From the NCBI RefSeq assembly GCF_030418315.1, contig NZ_JAUHPV010000001.1, positions 434,001-498,000 of the forward strand: DNA of 64,000 bases, in the 5' to 3' direction. A program made the position numbers and the translations under genes. Positions 52,469 through 61,129 of this stretch are shown piece after piece (within the stretch, counting starts at the first letter, position 1; the number at the start of each line of letters is the position of its first letter). Source of the stretch: Demequina zhanjiangensis (GTDB lineage: Bacteria; Actinomycetota; Actinomycetes; Actinomycetales; Demequinaceae). The notes under the pieces were generated by a model. The model was given only the letters and a program-made list of their open reading frames with translations. It was not told where the DNA came from and ran no database searches.

Positions 52469-53800
52469 GTGAGTTTTTCACGACGCAACAAGACCGCGGG
52501 GATCGCTGCAGGCGCAGCCGTCTTCGCACTCACCCTCGCGGCCTGCTCCGGCGGCGGCGACACCGACACGAGCGCTAGCGGCTCGACCGACGGTGGCAGC
52601 GGTGACGAGCCCGTCACCCTGACCCTGGCGACGTTCAACCAGTTCGGATACTCCGGCTCGTCCGAGGGCGGCGACTACATGTACGACCTCGTCGCCGAGT
52701 ACGAGGAGCTCCACCCGAACGTCACGATCACCTACAACGTCGCGGACACCTCCAACACGGCGCGTGAGAACTTCTTCACGAAGCTCGGCCCCGGCGGTCT
52801 CGCCGACGTCGAGGCGATCGAGCTCGACTGGCTGCCCGAGGCCATGCAGTACTCGGACCTGCTTGCTGACCTGACCGACCCGGCCACCGACGGCAACTGG
52901 CTCGACTGGAAGTCCGCCGCAGCCACCGACGCCGACGGCCGCCTGATCGGCTACGGCACCGACATCGGCCCCGAGGCCATCTGCTACAACGTCGACGCGT
53001 TCGAGGCAGCCGGCCTCCCGACCGACCCCGCAGAGGTCGCAGCAGCCCTCGACGGCGGCTGGGACAAGTTCTTCGAGCTCGGCCAGCAGTACACCGACGC
53101 CACGGGCAAGGGCTTCTACGAGGAGAACGCCGCGGTGCTGCAGGGCATGATCGGTCAGATCGAGGCCCCCTACGAGGACCCCGAGACCGACGAGATCATC
53201 GCGCTCGACAACCCCGAGATCAAGGCGATGTACGACCAGATCACCGCCGCCTCTGAGGCCGGCGTCTCCGCGGGCCTCGGCCAGTGGGGCGACGACTGGG
53301 CCGCCGGTATGGCCAACGGCGACTTCGCCGCCGTCCTCTGCCCGGCCTGGTTCCTCGGCGTCATCGAGGGCAACGCCCCCGACGGCAACTGGAACATCGC
53401 CAACGCGTTCCCGAACGGTGGCGGCAACTGGGGCGGTTCGTACCTGACCGTTCCCGCCGGTGGCGACAACGTCGAGGCCGCCAAGGAGTTCGCAGCCTGG
53501 CTGACCGCTCCCGAGCAGCAGGCCAAGGCGTTCGAGAACGTCGGTGCGTTCCCGAGCTCGCCCGAGGCCGCCGCGTCGGACGCCGTCCAGAGCTACACCC
53601 GTGCGTACTTCAACGACGCTCCCGCGGGTGAGATCTACACCGAGCGTGCCGCGGCCGTGTCGGTGACTCCCTACAAGGGCCCGAACTACTTCAACGTCAA
53701 CGACGCCATGGTGAACGCCCTGCGTCGCGTGGACGAGGGCATCATGAGCCCCGAGGAGTCCTGGGCACAGTTCGAGGCCGACGTTCAGTCGATCGGCTAA
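52469..53800 (+). CDS. ABC transporter sugar-binding lipoprotein, CebE-like
   Basis: 443 residues from GTG 52469 with AAGGGAG upstream. The lipoprotein signal ends in LTLAAC (Cys26). The binding domain begins VTLTLATFNQFGYSG ... YDLVAEYEELHPNVTITYN, a pattern like Streptomyces CebE, which binds cellobiose and cellotriose. Further typical blocks are GYGTDIGPEAICYNVDAFEAAGLP and GGNWGGSYLTVP. Operators with AGCGCT centres, as used by CebR/CelR, lie upstream. An in-frame extension upstream passes through the operators and is rejected. Cello-oligosaccharide specificity is inferred. Confidence 0.9.
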   Translation: MSFSRRNKTAGIAAGAAVFALTLAACSGGGDTDTSASGSTDGGSGDEPVTLTLATFNQFGYSGSSEGGDYMYDLVAEYEELHPNVTITYNVADTSNTARENFFTKLGPGGLADVEAIELDWLPEAMQYSDLLADLTDPATDGNWLDWKSAAATDADGRLIGYGTDIGPEAICYNVDAFEAAGLPTDPAEVAAALDGGWDKFFELGQQYTDATGKGFYEENAAVLQGMIGQIEAPYEDPETDEIIALDNPEIKAMYDQITAASEAGVSAGLGQWGDDWAAGMANGDFAAVLCPAWFLGVIEGNAPDGNWNIANAFPNGGGNWGGSYLTVPAGGDNVEAAKEFAAWLTAPEQQAKAFENVGAFPSSPEAAASDAVQSYTRAYFNDAPAGEIYTERAAAVSVTPYKGPNYFNVNDAMVNALRRVDEGIMSPEESWAQFEADVQSIG

Positions 53801-53812
53801 CGACCACGGATC

Positions 53813-53847
53813 CGGTGCGGGTCGCCCCTCGCGGGCGGCCCGCACCG
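53813..53847 (+). terminator. Hairpin between binding-protein and permease genes
   Basis: CGGTGCGGG pairs with CCCGCACCG, with an inner GCCC/GGGC stem, starting 13 nt after the stop, exactly the distance seen in the galactan operon. It probably limits permease expression relative to the binding protein. Confidence 0.65.
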
Positions 53848-53890
53848 CACCCCGCCGTAGTCATCACCGTCGTTCCTAGGGAAACACCAC

Positions 53891-54931
53891 ATGACCACCA
53901 CGCAGCAGAAGCCGAGCGTCGAGCCTCCCCCCGGCAAGAACCGGCCTCACCCCCCGCTCACCTGGCGTCAGCGCCTCGGCCGGCTCGACGTCAAGCTGTC
54001 GCCCTACCTCTACATCGCGCCGTTCTGGATCGTGTTCGCCCTCGTGGGCCTGTTCCCGATCATCTACACGGCAGTGATCGCCTTCCAGGACTGGGACCTC
54101 GTCCGCAACACGGGTGAGTTCACAGGCTGGGACAACTTCGCCTACGTCGTCCAGGACCGCGAGTTCTGGCTGTCGCTGCGCAACACCTTCTCGATCTTCC
54201 TGCTGTCCTCCGTGCCGCAGGTCATCGTCGCCACGATCATCGCGGCGATGCTCGACAAGAACATCCGCGCGAAGACGTTCTGGCGCATGGGCGTGCTCCT
54301 GCCCTACGTGGTCGCCCCCGTCGCCGTCGCGCTGATCTTCTCCAACATGTTCGGAGACCGCTACGGCCTCGTGAACTCGGTCCTCAACGACATCGGTCTG
54401 AGCTCGATCGCCTGGCATGTGGACGTGATCCCCAGCCACATCGCGATCGCCACCATGGTCAACTTCCGCTGGACCGGCTACAACGCGCTGATCCTCCTCG
54501 CCGCCATGCAGGCGATCCCGCGCGACCTCTACGAGGCCGCCGCGATCGACGGCGCAGGCACGTTCCGACGCTTCTTCTCCGTCACCCTCCCGCAGATCCG
54601 CCCCACCATGATCTTCGTCATCATCACGTCGACCATCGGTGGCCTCCAGATCTTCGACGAGCCCCGCATGTACGACACGAACGGTCAGGGCGGATCGAAC
54701 CATCAGTGGGAGACCATCACGCTGTACCTGTATAAGACCGGTTGGGGAGAGTTCAACTTCGGTCGTGCAGCCGCCATCGCGTGGATCCTCTTCCTCATCA
54801 TCGTCGCGATCGGCATGCTCAACTTCGCCGTCACGCAGCGCCTCATCGCCACCGACTCCGTCGCCAGGAAGACGAAGAAGTCCCGCACGGCGTCCAAGGC
54901 GAAGCACATCAAGAAGGAGGTGGGCAAGTGA
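53891..54931 (+). CDS. ABC transporter permease, CebF-like
   Basis: 346 residues. Six membrane helices start with LYIAPFWIVFALVGLFPIIYTAVIAF. The EAA loop is IPRDLYEAAAIDGAGTFRRFFSVTLPQIRP. The C terminus is basic (ARKTKKSRTASKAKHIKKEVGK). Without the large MalF domain it belongs to the shorter CUT1 permeases such as CebF. The ATG follows an AGGGAAAC site. The stop overlaps the GTG of the next permease by 4 bp. Confidence 0.94.
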   Translation: MTTTQQKPSVEPPPGKNRPHPPLTWRQRLGRLDVKLSPYLYIAPFWIVFALVGLFPIIYTAVIAFQDWDLVRNTGEFTGWDNFAYVVQDREFWLSLRNTFSIFLLSSVPQVIVATIIAAMLDKNIRAKTFWRMGVLLPYVVAPVAVALIFSNMFGDRYGLVNSVLNDIGLSSIAWHVDVIPSHIAIATMVNFRWTGYNALILLAAMQAIPRDLYEAAAIDGAGTFRRFFSVTLPQIRPTMIFVIITSTIGGLQIFDEPRMYDTNGQGGSNHQWETITLYLYKTGWGEFNFGRAAAIAWILFLIIVAIGMLNFAVTQRLIATDSVARKTKKSRTASKAKHIKKEVGK

Positions 54932-55833
54932 CCACCGTCACCGAACCCCGCAACCCGCGGACGACCGCGCCCAGGCCGAAGCGCCGCAAGCGGGCTGCCG
55001 CAGCCGTCGCGACCATGCGTCCGCACTGGACGGTCTACGCGGTCCTCGCCGTCTTCCTCGTCGCGTCCGTGTTCCCGTTCTACTGGTCGTTCCTCATCGC
55101 GTCCGGTGACCGCTTCACCATCAACGACCCGAACATGTCGTGGTGGCCGGGCGGCAACTTCCTCGAGAACGCGGCGACCGTCATCGGCAACCCGGCGGTC
55201 AACTTCTGGAAGGCACTGTGGAACTCGATCGTGGTCTCCACCACGACCGGCGTCACCACCGTCGTCCTGTCGACCCTCGCCGGCTACGCGTTCGCGAAGC
55301 TCCGCTTCAAGGGGTCCAACGCCCTGCTGATCGGCGTCATCGCGACCATGGCCGTGCCGGTCCAGCTCGGCATCGTCCCGCTGTACATCCTCATGCAGGA
55401 GTTCGGCTGGACGGGCAGCGTCGGCGCCGTCATCCTGCCCGCGCTGGTCACCGCCTTCGGAGTGTTCTGGATGACCCAGTACATCTCCCAGTCGCTGCCC
55501 ACTGAGCTGATCGAGGCCGCCCGCGTGGACGGCTGCTCGATGATCCGCACCTTCTGGCACGTGGGTCTTCCCGCGGCCAGACCGGCGGCGGCCATGCTGT
55601 TCCTCTTCACCTTCGTGACGCAGTGGAACAACTTCATGTGGCCGTACATCGTGCTCGACCCGCAGAACCCCACCCTGCCGGTGTCGCTCTCGATCCTCCA
55701 GGCGAACTACTTCGTCGACTACTCCCTGGTGCTGGCGGGCGTGCTGCTCGCGACGGTGCCCCTGCTCCTGCTCTTCATGTTCGCAGGCAAGCAGCTGGTG
55801 TCCGGCATCATGGCGGGCGCGGTCAAGGGCTAG
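54928..55833 (+). CDS. ABC transporter permease, CebG-like
   Basis: 301 residues from GTG 54928 (AAGGAGG at 54914-54920). An N-terminal Arg/Lys-rich segment precedes six helices beginning VYAVLAVFLVASVFPFYWSFL. The EAA motif is LPTELIEAARVDGCSMIRTFWHVGLP. The tail LVSGIMAGAVKG is typical of MalG-type CUT1 permeases. It completes the CebEFG-like importer. No ATPase gene is linked, implying a shared MsiK-type ATPase elsewhere in the genome. Confidence 0.94.
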   Translation: MTTVTEPRNPRTTAPRPKRRKRAAAAVATMRPHWTVYAVLAVFLVASVFPFYWSFLIASGDRFTINDPNMSWWPGGNFLENAATVIGNPAVNFWKALWNSIVVSTTTGVTTVVLSTLAGYAFAKLRFKGSNALLIGVIATMAVPVQLGIVPLYILMQEFGWTGSVGAVILPALVTAFGVFWMTQYISQSLPTELIEAARVDGCSMIRTFWHVGLPAARPAAAMLFLFTFVTQWNNFMWPYIVLDPQNPTLPVSLSILQANYFVDYSLVLAGVLLATVPLLLLFMFAGKQLVSGIMAGAVKG

Positions 55834-55835
55834 CG

Positions 55836-55924
55836 GTCGTGGTCTCCGTCCCACCATGCTCGGTGAGCCATGGGAGCGCCTCTGACATGATGGCCCCATG
55901 TCGATCCTGGACGGAGACCACGAC
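55836..55924. repeat. 16-bp perfect inverted repeat bracketing the LacI gene start
   Basis: GTCGTGGTCTCCGTCC (55836-55851) starts directly after the permease stop and GGACGGAGACCACGAC (55909-55924) lies within codons 4-9 of the LacI gene. The 57-nt loop holds a TGGGAGCGCC half operator (55871-55880), a CATGAT -10-like element (55886-55891) and the ATG (55898). Confidence 0.9.
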
Positions 55925-56935
55925 GTGACCGCCGTACGCCATGCGGCGCCGACTCTCGAGATGGTCGCCGCTCGCGCGGGCGTGTCCCGTGCGACCGTCT
56001 CGAGAGTCGTCAACGGCTCCGACAAGGTCAACCCGTCCAGCATCGAGGCCGTGCGGCAGGCGATCGCGGAGCTCGGCTACGTCCCGAACCGCGCGGCGCG
56101 CTCGCTCGCCAGCGCGCAGTCGCATGCGATCGCGCTCGTCGTCCCGGAGGACATCACCCGCTTCTTCGGGGACGTCTTCTTCGCGTCGATCGTGGCAGGG
56201 CTCAACGACCGCCTCGACCAGTCGGACTACGTGCTCAACCTCATGGTTGCGAGCCAGGACCCTGGCGGCAAGACCGAGCGCTACCTGCTCGGCGGTGCGG
56301 TCGACGGCGCGGTCGTCGTCTCGCACCACACCTCCGACCACTTCCTCGAGCGCATCGGCGACGCGATCCCGCTGGTCTTCGGTGGACGCCCCGGGCTTGA
56401 GAACATCGACACCTGGGTGGTCGACGTGGACAACGAGGAGGGTGGAGCCGTCGCGGCACGCCGCCTCGTGGAGCGCGGCTGCACGAAGATCGCGACCATC
56501 ACCGGACCGACGGACATGCAGTCCGCGCTCGAGCGCACCCGCGGGTGGAAGCGCGTCGTGGAGGCTGCCGGGCTCGAGCCCGGACCCCAGGTCGACGGTG
56601 ACTTCTCGATGGTCGGCGGCGCGCTCGCGATGCGCGAGCTCCTGGATCAGTACCCCGACGTGGACGGCGTGTTCGTCGCGTCGGACCTCATGGCCTCAGG
56701 CGCGATGCCCGTGATCCTCGAGTCCGGTCGCCGCATCCCGGAGGATGTGGCAGTCGTCGGCTACGACGACAGCCCCGCCGCGCTCGCATGCCCGGTGCCG
56801 CTCACGACCGTGCTTCAGCCCTCGGAGGCGATGGGCCGCGCGATGGCCGACATCCTCCTCGACGTGCTCGCCGGCGGAGAGCGCCAGAGATCCACGATCA
56901 TGCCGATCGAGCTCGTGGAGCGCGAGTCGGCCTGA
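55898..56935 (+). CDS. LacI-family repressor, CebR/CelR-like
   Basis: 345 residues. The HTH is PTLEMVAARAGVSRATVSRVVNGSDKV (residues about 18-45), followed by the hinge YVPNRAARSLAS and a sugar-sensing domain ending VELVERESA. The position right after the cebEFG-like genes and the AGCGCT operators upstream of them fit a cellobiose-responsive repressor. The TGGGAGCGCC site 18 nt upstream of the ATG suggests autoregulation. CATGAT 6 nt before the ATG and the absence of a ribosome site suggest a leaderless transcript. Confidence 0.9.
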   Translation: MSILDGDHDVTAVRHAAPTLEMVAARAGVSRATVSRVVNGSDKVNPSSIEAVRQAIAELGYVPNRAARSLASAQSHAIALVVPEDITRFFGDVFFASIVAGLNDRLDQSDYVLNLMVASQDPGGKTERYLLGGAVDGAVVVSHHTSDHFLERIGDAIPLVFGGRPGLENIDTWVVDVDNEEGGAVAARRLVERGCTKIATITGPTDMQSALERTRGWKRVVEAAGLEPGPQVDGDFSMVGGALAMRELLDQYPDVDGVFVASDLMASGAMPVILESGRRIPEDVAVVGYDDSPAALACPVPLTTVLQPSEAMGRAMADILLDVLAGGERQRSTIMPIELVERESA

Positions 56936-57123
56936 GCGCCTCTCGGCTGAGGGTTCCGCGTGGTCGGCGCCAGCAGGGCGGAACGACGTCGCGGTGAGGT
57001 CGTGCTCAAGCGGCGGTCTCACCCTTCTTCTGCCGGTTGCCCGCACCGGGGCTGTCGGACACCGCTCATGTGCCGGAGTAGTGTCGCCCTCGTCCCCGCC
57101 GCGACCCGATCTGGAGGAATGCT

Positions 57124-58596
57124 GTGACCCTGGTGCTGCGCTCGGTGAGGCTCCTGGACGGGCCCGACGCCCCCGTCGACGTGGTGGTCGAAGACGACAC
57201 GATCGCCTCGATCGTGCCCGCAGGCGAGGCGACAGCGACCGTGGAGGACCACGTGTTCGACCTCGAGGGCCGCTGGGTGACGCCCGGCTACGTGGATCAC
57301 CACACGCACTTCACCATGTGGGCCAAGCATCTGGCGCGGCTGGACGTGTCGGCCGCGCGCGAGCCTGAGGACGCAGCCGAGGCGATCCGCGTGGCGCTCG
57401 CGAGCGAGCACGTGGTGGACGATTCCGCGTTCGTCGCGCGCGGATTCCAGGACGCGCTCTGGACCCGCGAGCCGACGGGGGAGATGCTCGACGCCGCCGC
57501 CGCTGCCGCGGGCCAGGAAGGGCGCGCGATCGTCGTCGTCTCCCACGATCTCCACACGGTCTGGGTGAACGAGGCGGCCGCGCAGCGGTTCCACGCGCCG
57601 CGCACCGGGATCGTGCGCGAGGACGGTGCGTTCGCCGTCGAGCAGGCCGTCGACCGCGAGGCGGCCGAAGGCGAGGACGACCTGATCGCCGCGGCGCTGT
57701 CCGCCGCCTCCGCGCGCGGGGTCACCCGCCTCACGGACCTCGAGATGGCCGACAACCCGGGCGTGTGGGCCGGTCGCTTCCGCCGCGGGCTCGACACGAT
57801 GCGGATCGTCGCGAACATCTACCCCGAGCACTTGCCGCTCTCTGTCGCGCGCGGCGAGCGCACGGGCGCGGTGGTGCCCGACACGGGCGGCATGGTGACC
57901 GTCGGCGCGCTCAAGCTCTTCGCCGACGGCGCGTTGAACTCGGGCACGGCGCTGTGCCACGACCCTTACCTCGACGGTGGATTCGGATACGCCGTCTACG
58001 GCGAGGGTGAGCTCGAGCAGGTGATGGCCGACGCCCACGCCCAGGGCTTTGCCATCGCGCTCCACGCGATCGGTGATCTCGCCGTGGCTCGTGCACTCGA
58101 CGCCTTCGAGGCGTCAGGCGCGCGCGGCACCATCGAGCACGCGCAGCTGGTCGCGAATGCGGATCTGGCGCGTTTCGCAGCGCTCGGAGTGGGGGCGTCG
58201 GTGCACCCGGAGCACCTTCTCGACGACCGCGACGTCACCGACCGGCTGTGGGCCGGCCGCACGGAGCGGGCCTTCCCCTACCGTGCACTGACCGAGGCGG
58301 GCGCCACGCTCACCTTCGGCTCCGACGCGCCCGTCGCGCCCCTCGACCCATGGTTCGCGATCTCTGCGGCGGTGCATCGCACCCGCGACGCGCGTGACGC
58401 GTGGGAACCCGGCAACGCCGTCGACCCGATGACCGCGCTTCGCGCCTCCTGGGCGGTGCCCGCGCTGGCCGTCGGCGGCCAGGCGGACCTGGCCGTGCTC
58501 GACGCAGACCCACGGACGGCCGACATGCCGACCCTGCGCGGCATGTACGTGTCGCTCACCGTCGCGGCGGGCAAGGTGACCCACCGCGCCTGGTAG
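57124..58596 (+). CDS. Metal-dependent amidohydrolase, YtcJ-like (Amidohydro_3)
   Basis: 490 residues from GTG 57124 with GGAGGAATG upstream. Metal-site motifs are GYVDHHTHF near residue 57, HDLHTVWVNEAA, IALHAIGDLAVARALDAF and a catalytic Asp in FGSDAPVAPLDPW, followed by QADLAVLDADP near the end. These mark the YtcJ-type cyclic-amidase branch; substrates are generally unknown. It is cytoplasmic and single. It ends immediately before the convergent TetR gene (58597), with no space for a terminator. Confidence 0.87.
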   Translation: MTLVLRSVRLLDGPDAPVDVVVEDDTIASIVPAGEATATVEDHVFDLEGRWVTPGYVDHHTHFTMWAKHLARLDVSAAREPEDAAEAIRVALASEHVVDDSAFVARGFQDALWTREPTGEMLDAAAAAAGQEGRAIVVVSHDLHTVWVNEAAAQRFHAPRTGIVREDGAFAVEQAVDREAAEGEDDLIAAALSAASARGVTRLTDLEMADNPGVWAGRFRRGLDTMRIVANIYPEHLPLSVARGERTGAVVPDTGGMVTVGALKLFADGALNSGTALCHDPYLDGGFGYAVYGEGELEQVMADAHAQGFAIALHAIGDLAVARALDAFEASGARGTIEHAQLVANADLARFAALGVGASVHPEHLLDDRDVTDRLWAGRTERAFPYRALTEAGATLTFGSDAPVAPLDPWFAISAAVHRTRDARDAWEPGNAVDPMTALRASWAVPALAVGGQADLAVLDADPRTADMPTLRGMYVSLTVAAGKVTHRAW

Positions 58597-59151
58597 TCAG
58601 CCGGCGTAGACGCCCTTCTCCAGCAGCGCCCATGCATGCTCCACCCGGGACTGCCGCAGCGCCGGGGGAGTGGAGGCCGTGAGGGCGGCGATCATCGACA
58701 TCGCGGCGAGCAGGTCCTCGACCGAGAGCTCGGGTCTCAGGTGCCCCGAGGAGAGGTCGCGCCCTCGCGCACCGTCGAGCAGCGCACGCATCCGCTCCTC
58801 GAGAGAGATGAGGCGCGGGTCGTCAGTCGCCTGTGTGACCAGGCTCAGCATCGGGGCGATACCGCTCGTGCCGGAGGCCACCTCGAAGGCGAGGTCGCGC
58901 ACCGTCATGGGTGAGGCCGCGGCGTGCGCCTCCAGCCGCTCCATGTTCTCCTCGAACACCGCGAACACCAGCGCCAGCCTGTCCGGGAAGTGTCGGTAGA
59001 GCACTCCCTGGCCGACTCCGGCGGCGCGGGCCACCTCGACGAGCGGCAGGTCGATCCCGCGCTGGTCGAAGAGCTCACGTGCGGCATCGAGCAGCGCGCG
59101 CCGGTTGCCTGCGGCGGCGCGCGGCCCCTGATTGGCGCGGGAGACGGTCAT
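58597..59151 (-). CDS. TetR-family regulator
   Basis: 184 residues from ATG 59151. The HTH is LLDAARELFDQRGIDLPLVEVARAAGVGQGVLYRHFPDRLALVFAVFEENM (residues about 20-70). The C-terminal ligand domain is helical and less conserved. TATCGT (59158-59163 on this strand) lies 6 nt before the ATG, so the mRNA is probably leaderless. It is divergent from an SDR gene, and the palindrome at 59168-59185 between them is the likely operator controlling both. Confidence 0.9.
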   Translation of the reverse strand: MTVSRANQGPRAAAGNRRALLDAARELFDQRGIDLPLVEVARAAGVGQGVLYRHFPDRLALVFAVFEENMERLEAHAAASPMTVRDLAFEVASGTSGIAPMLSLVTQATDDPRLISLEERMRALLDGARGRDLSSGHLRPELSVEDLLAAMSMIAALTASTPPALRQSRVEHAWALLEKGVYAG

Positions 59152-59167
59152 CTGCTTACGATAACAA

Positions 59168-59185
59168 CCGGACAACGATGTCCGG
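59168..59185. promoter_or_regulatory. TetR operator
   Basis: CCGGAC-aacgat-GTCCGG is a perfect 6-6-6 palindrome in the 59-bp gap between the divergent TetR and SDR genes, next to the tetR -10. Confidence 0.7.
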
Positions 59186-59210
59186 ATGCTGAGAAAGGAA
59201 CAGTCCCCCC

Positions 59211-60269
59211 ATGTCCCCCACGCACACCCGTCTTTCTGGCGACTCCAAGGTCACCGAATGGCTCGCCGACCCCTACGGCGGCCCCGTCATCCGCGCCATG
59301 CTTGCGGAGAACGGTCACAACGAGAAGGTCTTCGGCCCCGCCAAGCGCTTCTCCTTCAACAAGCTCATCAAGCTCAGCGGTGGTCGCTTCACCCAGGAGA
59401 TGCTCGACGACCTGATCGCGAAGGTCGACGCCGCCGCCGCGGCGGGAGGTGCGCCTGAGCCCGAGGCCGCCGCCCCTGCGCCCACCACCGCGCCCGTCGA
59501 GCAGCCCGAATGGGAGGAGAGGATCACCGACGGCCGGTTCACCGGCAAGACCGTGATCGTCACCGGCGCGGGCTCCGGCATCGGCCGCGCCACGGCCTCG
59601 CGCATCGCCCGCGAGGGCGGCCGAGTGATCGCGCTCGACATCTCCGAGGACAGGCTCAAGGAGTTCGCGGCCGAGCACGACGGCCTCGACATCACCGTCG
59701 TCCGCGCCGATGTGACGGCGGACGAGGACCTCGCCAAGGTGCTCGACGCTGCCGGCGAGAAGATCGACGCGCTCGCGAACGTCGCCGGGATCATGGACAA
59801 CATGACCCCGGTGCACGAGGTCACGGACGAGATCTGGAACCGCGTCTTCGCCGTGAACGTGACGGGGCCCATGAAGCTCTCCCGCGCAGTGCTGCCCCGC
59901 ATGCTCGCCGCTGGCCGTGGCTCGATCGTGAACGTCGCCTCGGAGGCGGGCCTTCGCGGCTCGGCCGCGGGTGCCGCCTACACCTCGAGCAAGCACGCGA
60001 TCGTCGGCCTCACCAAGAACTCGGCCTTCATGTACGCGGAGACGGGTGTCCGCGTGAACGCGGTAGCCCCGGGTGCGGTGATGACGAACATCGAGGCGCG
60101 CTTCGACTCCGAGCTGGGCCAGGACCGCGTGTCCACCGCGATGGCGGTCACTCCGACGCCTGCGTCCGCAGACCAGCTCGCGGCGTCGATCACCTTCCTC
60201 CTGTCGGATGACGGTGTGAACCTCAACGGCGTCATCCTGCCGTCCGACGGAGGCTGGTCGGCCGCGTAG
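59211..60269 (+). CDS. SDR oxidoreductase with an unusual 105-residue N-terminal extension
   Basis: 352 residues. Residues 1-105 are an additional helical region (TEWLADPYGGPVIRAMLAENG, KLIKLSGGRFTQEMLDDLIAKV) followed by an Ala/Pro-rich linker. Residues 110-352 form a classical SDR with TVIVTGAGSGIGRA, NVAGIMDNM, a catalytic Ser in NVASEAGLRGSAAG and YTSSK (Tyr-x3-Lys). GAGAAAGGAA precedes the ATG. It is divergent from a TetR gene, probably its regulator. SDRs are normally about 250 residues; the extension may mediate oligomerisation or partner binding. Substrate unknown. Confidence 0.88.
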   Translation: MSPTHTRLSGDSKVTEWLADPYGGPVIRAMLAENGHNEKVFGPAKRFSFNKLIKLSGGRFTQEMLDDLIAKVDAAAAAGGAPEPEAAAPAPTTAPVEQPEWEERITDGRFTGKTVIVTGAGSGIGRATASRIAREGGRVIALDISEDRLKEFAAEHDGLDITVVRADVTADEDLAKVLDAAGEKIDALANVAGIMDNMTPVHEVTDEIWNRVFAVNVTGPMKLSRAVLPRMLAAGRGSIVNVASEAGLRGSAAGAAYTSSKHAIVGLTKNSAFMYAETGVRVNAVAPGAVMTNIEARFDSELGQDRVSTAMAVTPTPASADQLAASITFLLSDDGVNLNGVILPSDGGWSAA

Positions 60270-60297
60270 CGGTCCGACTCGCGCGAGGGGGTGGCCG

Positions 60298-60329
60298 CGG
60301 GGCCCCGGGGATCGCTCCCCGGGGCCCCG
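60298..60329. terminator. Terminator after the SDR gene
   Basis: A 13-bp perfect stem (CGGGGCCCCGGGG with its complement) and a 6-nt loop (atcgct), 28 nt after the stop. Confidence 0.85.
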
Positions 60330-60383
60330 TGCCGTTCCCGGACGTACCCTGGGCTGGAACGCTGCCGTGCGAGGGAGGCTCTG

Positions 60384-60980
60384 ATGATCGTCGACCATGC
60401 AGGGGTGAGCCCGCGGATCGATCCGTCCGCCTCGGTCGCCGCATCGGCCGTGGTGAGCGGCGACGTGACGCTCGGCCCCGGCACGCGCATTCTTCACGGC
60501 GCGGTCGTATCGGGCGAGCAGGGTCCGGTCACCCTCGGCGCCGACGTGCTCGTGATGGAGAACGCGGTCGTCAAGTCCCGCTCGGGCCACGCATGCACGA
60601 TCGGCGACGCTGTCATGGTGGGCCCGCACGCGCACATCTCGGGAGCGTCGATCGGCGCCGAATGCTTCATAGCGACCGGCGCGTCGGTGTTCCCCACGGC
60701 GCGCCTGGGCGACGGGTGCGAGGTGCGCATCGGCGGCGTCGTCCAGGTGGGATCGCTGCTGGAGGCGGGCACGACGGTGCCGATCGGCTGGGTCGCAGTC
60801 GGGCACCCCGCGCGCCTGCTGTCGCCCGACCGGCATGAGGAGATCTGGCGCATCCAGAAGGAGCTGAACTTCCCCGGCGTGCTCTACGGCGTCGAGCGTG
60901 CGACCCCCATGCGTCAGATCATGCGCGAGCAGAGCGAGCTGCATGCCCCGCGTCGGGAGTCTGGCGGCGACCAGGGATGA
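60384..60980 (+). CDS. Left-handed beta-helix hexapeptide protein (gamma-carbonic-anhydrase/acyltransferase-like)
   Basis: 198 residues from ATG 60384 with GAGGGAGG upstream and a TACCCT -10 at 60345-60350. Hexapeptide repeats build a left-handed beta-helix (IDPSASVAASAVVSGDVTLGPGTRILHGAVVSGE, then IGDAVMVGPHAHISGASIGAECFIATGASVFPTARLGDG). The metal-site histidines of gamma-carbonic anhydrases may be represented by HGAV and PHAHIS, but the pattern is not exact. The C-terminal helix (RHEEIWRIQKELNFPGVLYGVERA) is typical of this group. Function is uncertain. Confidence 0.82.
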   Translation: MIVDHAGVSPRIDPSASVAASAVVSGDVTLGPGTRILHGAVVSGEQGPVTLGADVLVMENAVVKSRSGHACTIGDAVMVGPHAHISGASIGAECFIATGASVFPTARLGDGCEVRIGGVVQVGSLLEAGTTVPIGWVAVGHPARLLSPDRHEEIWRIQKELNFPGVLYGVERATPMRQIMREQSELHAPRRESGGDQG

Positions 60981-60993
60981 GCCGCACATGCGA

Positions 60994-61023
60994 AGGGCCC
61001 CAGGGATCTCTCCCTGGGGCCCT
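60994..61023. terminator. Terminator after the hexapeptide protein gene
   Basis: AGGGCCCCAGGGA and its complement form a perfect 13-bp stem with a tctc loop, 13 nt after the stop. The convergent hsp20 gene ends at 61130. Confidence 0.85.
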
Positions 61024-61129
61024 CGCCGTCTCAGCCTTCTCCGCAAGGGGGGAGCGGAGCGGCGAGCCGGGCGGTGCGGGTCGACGAAGGGGTGTCGCCC
61101 GCACGGGTCCGTGCTGGCGTTCTGCCGGG

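Noticed and set aside
57124..58596. Urease-like or dihydroorotase assignment for the amidohydrolase
   Set aside because: The metal motifs and length fit the YtcJ/Amidohydro_3 group, not pyrimidine or urea enzymes.
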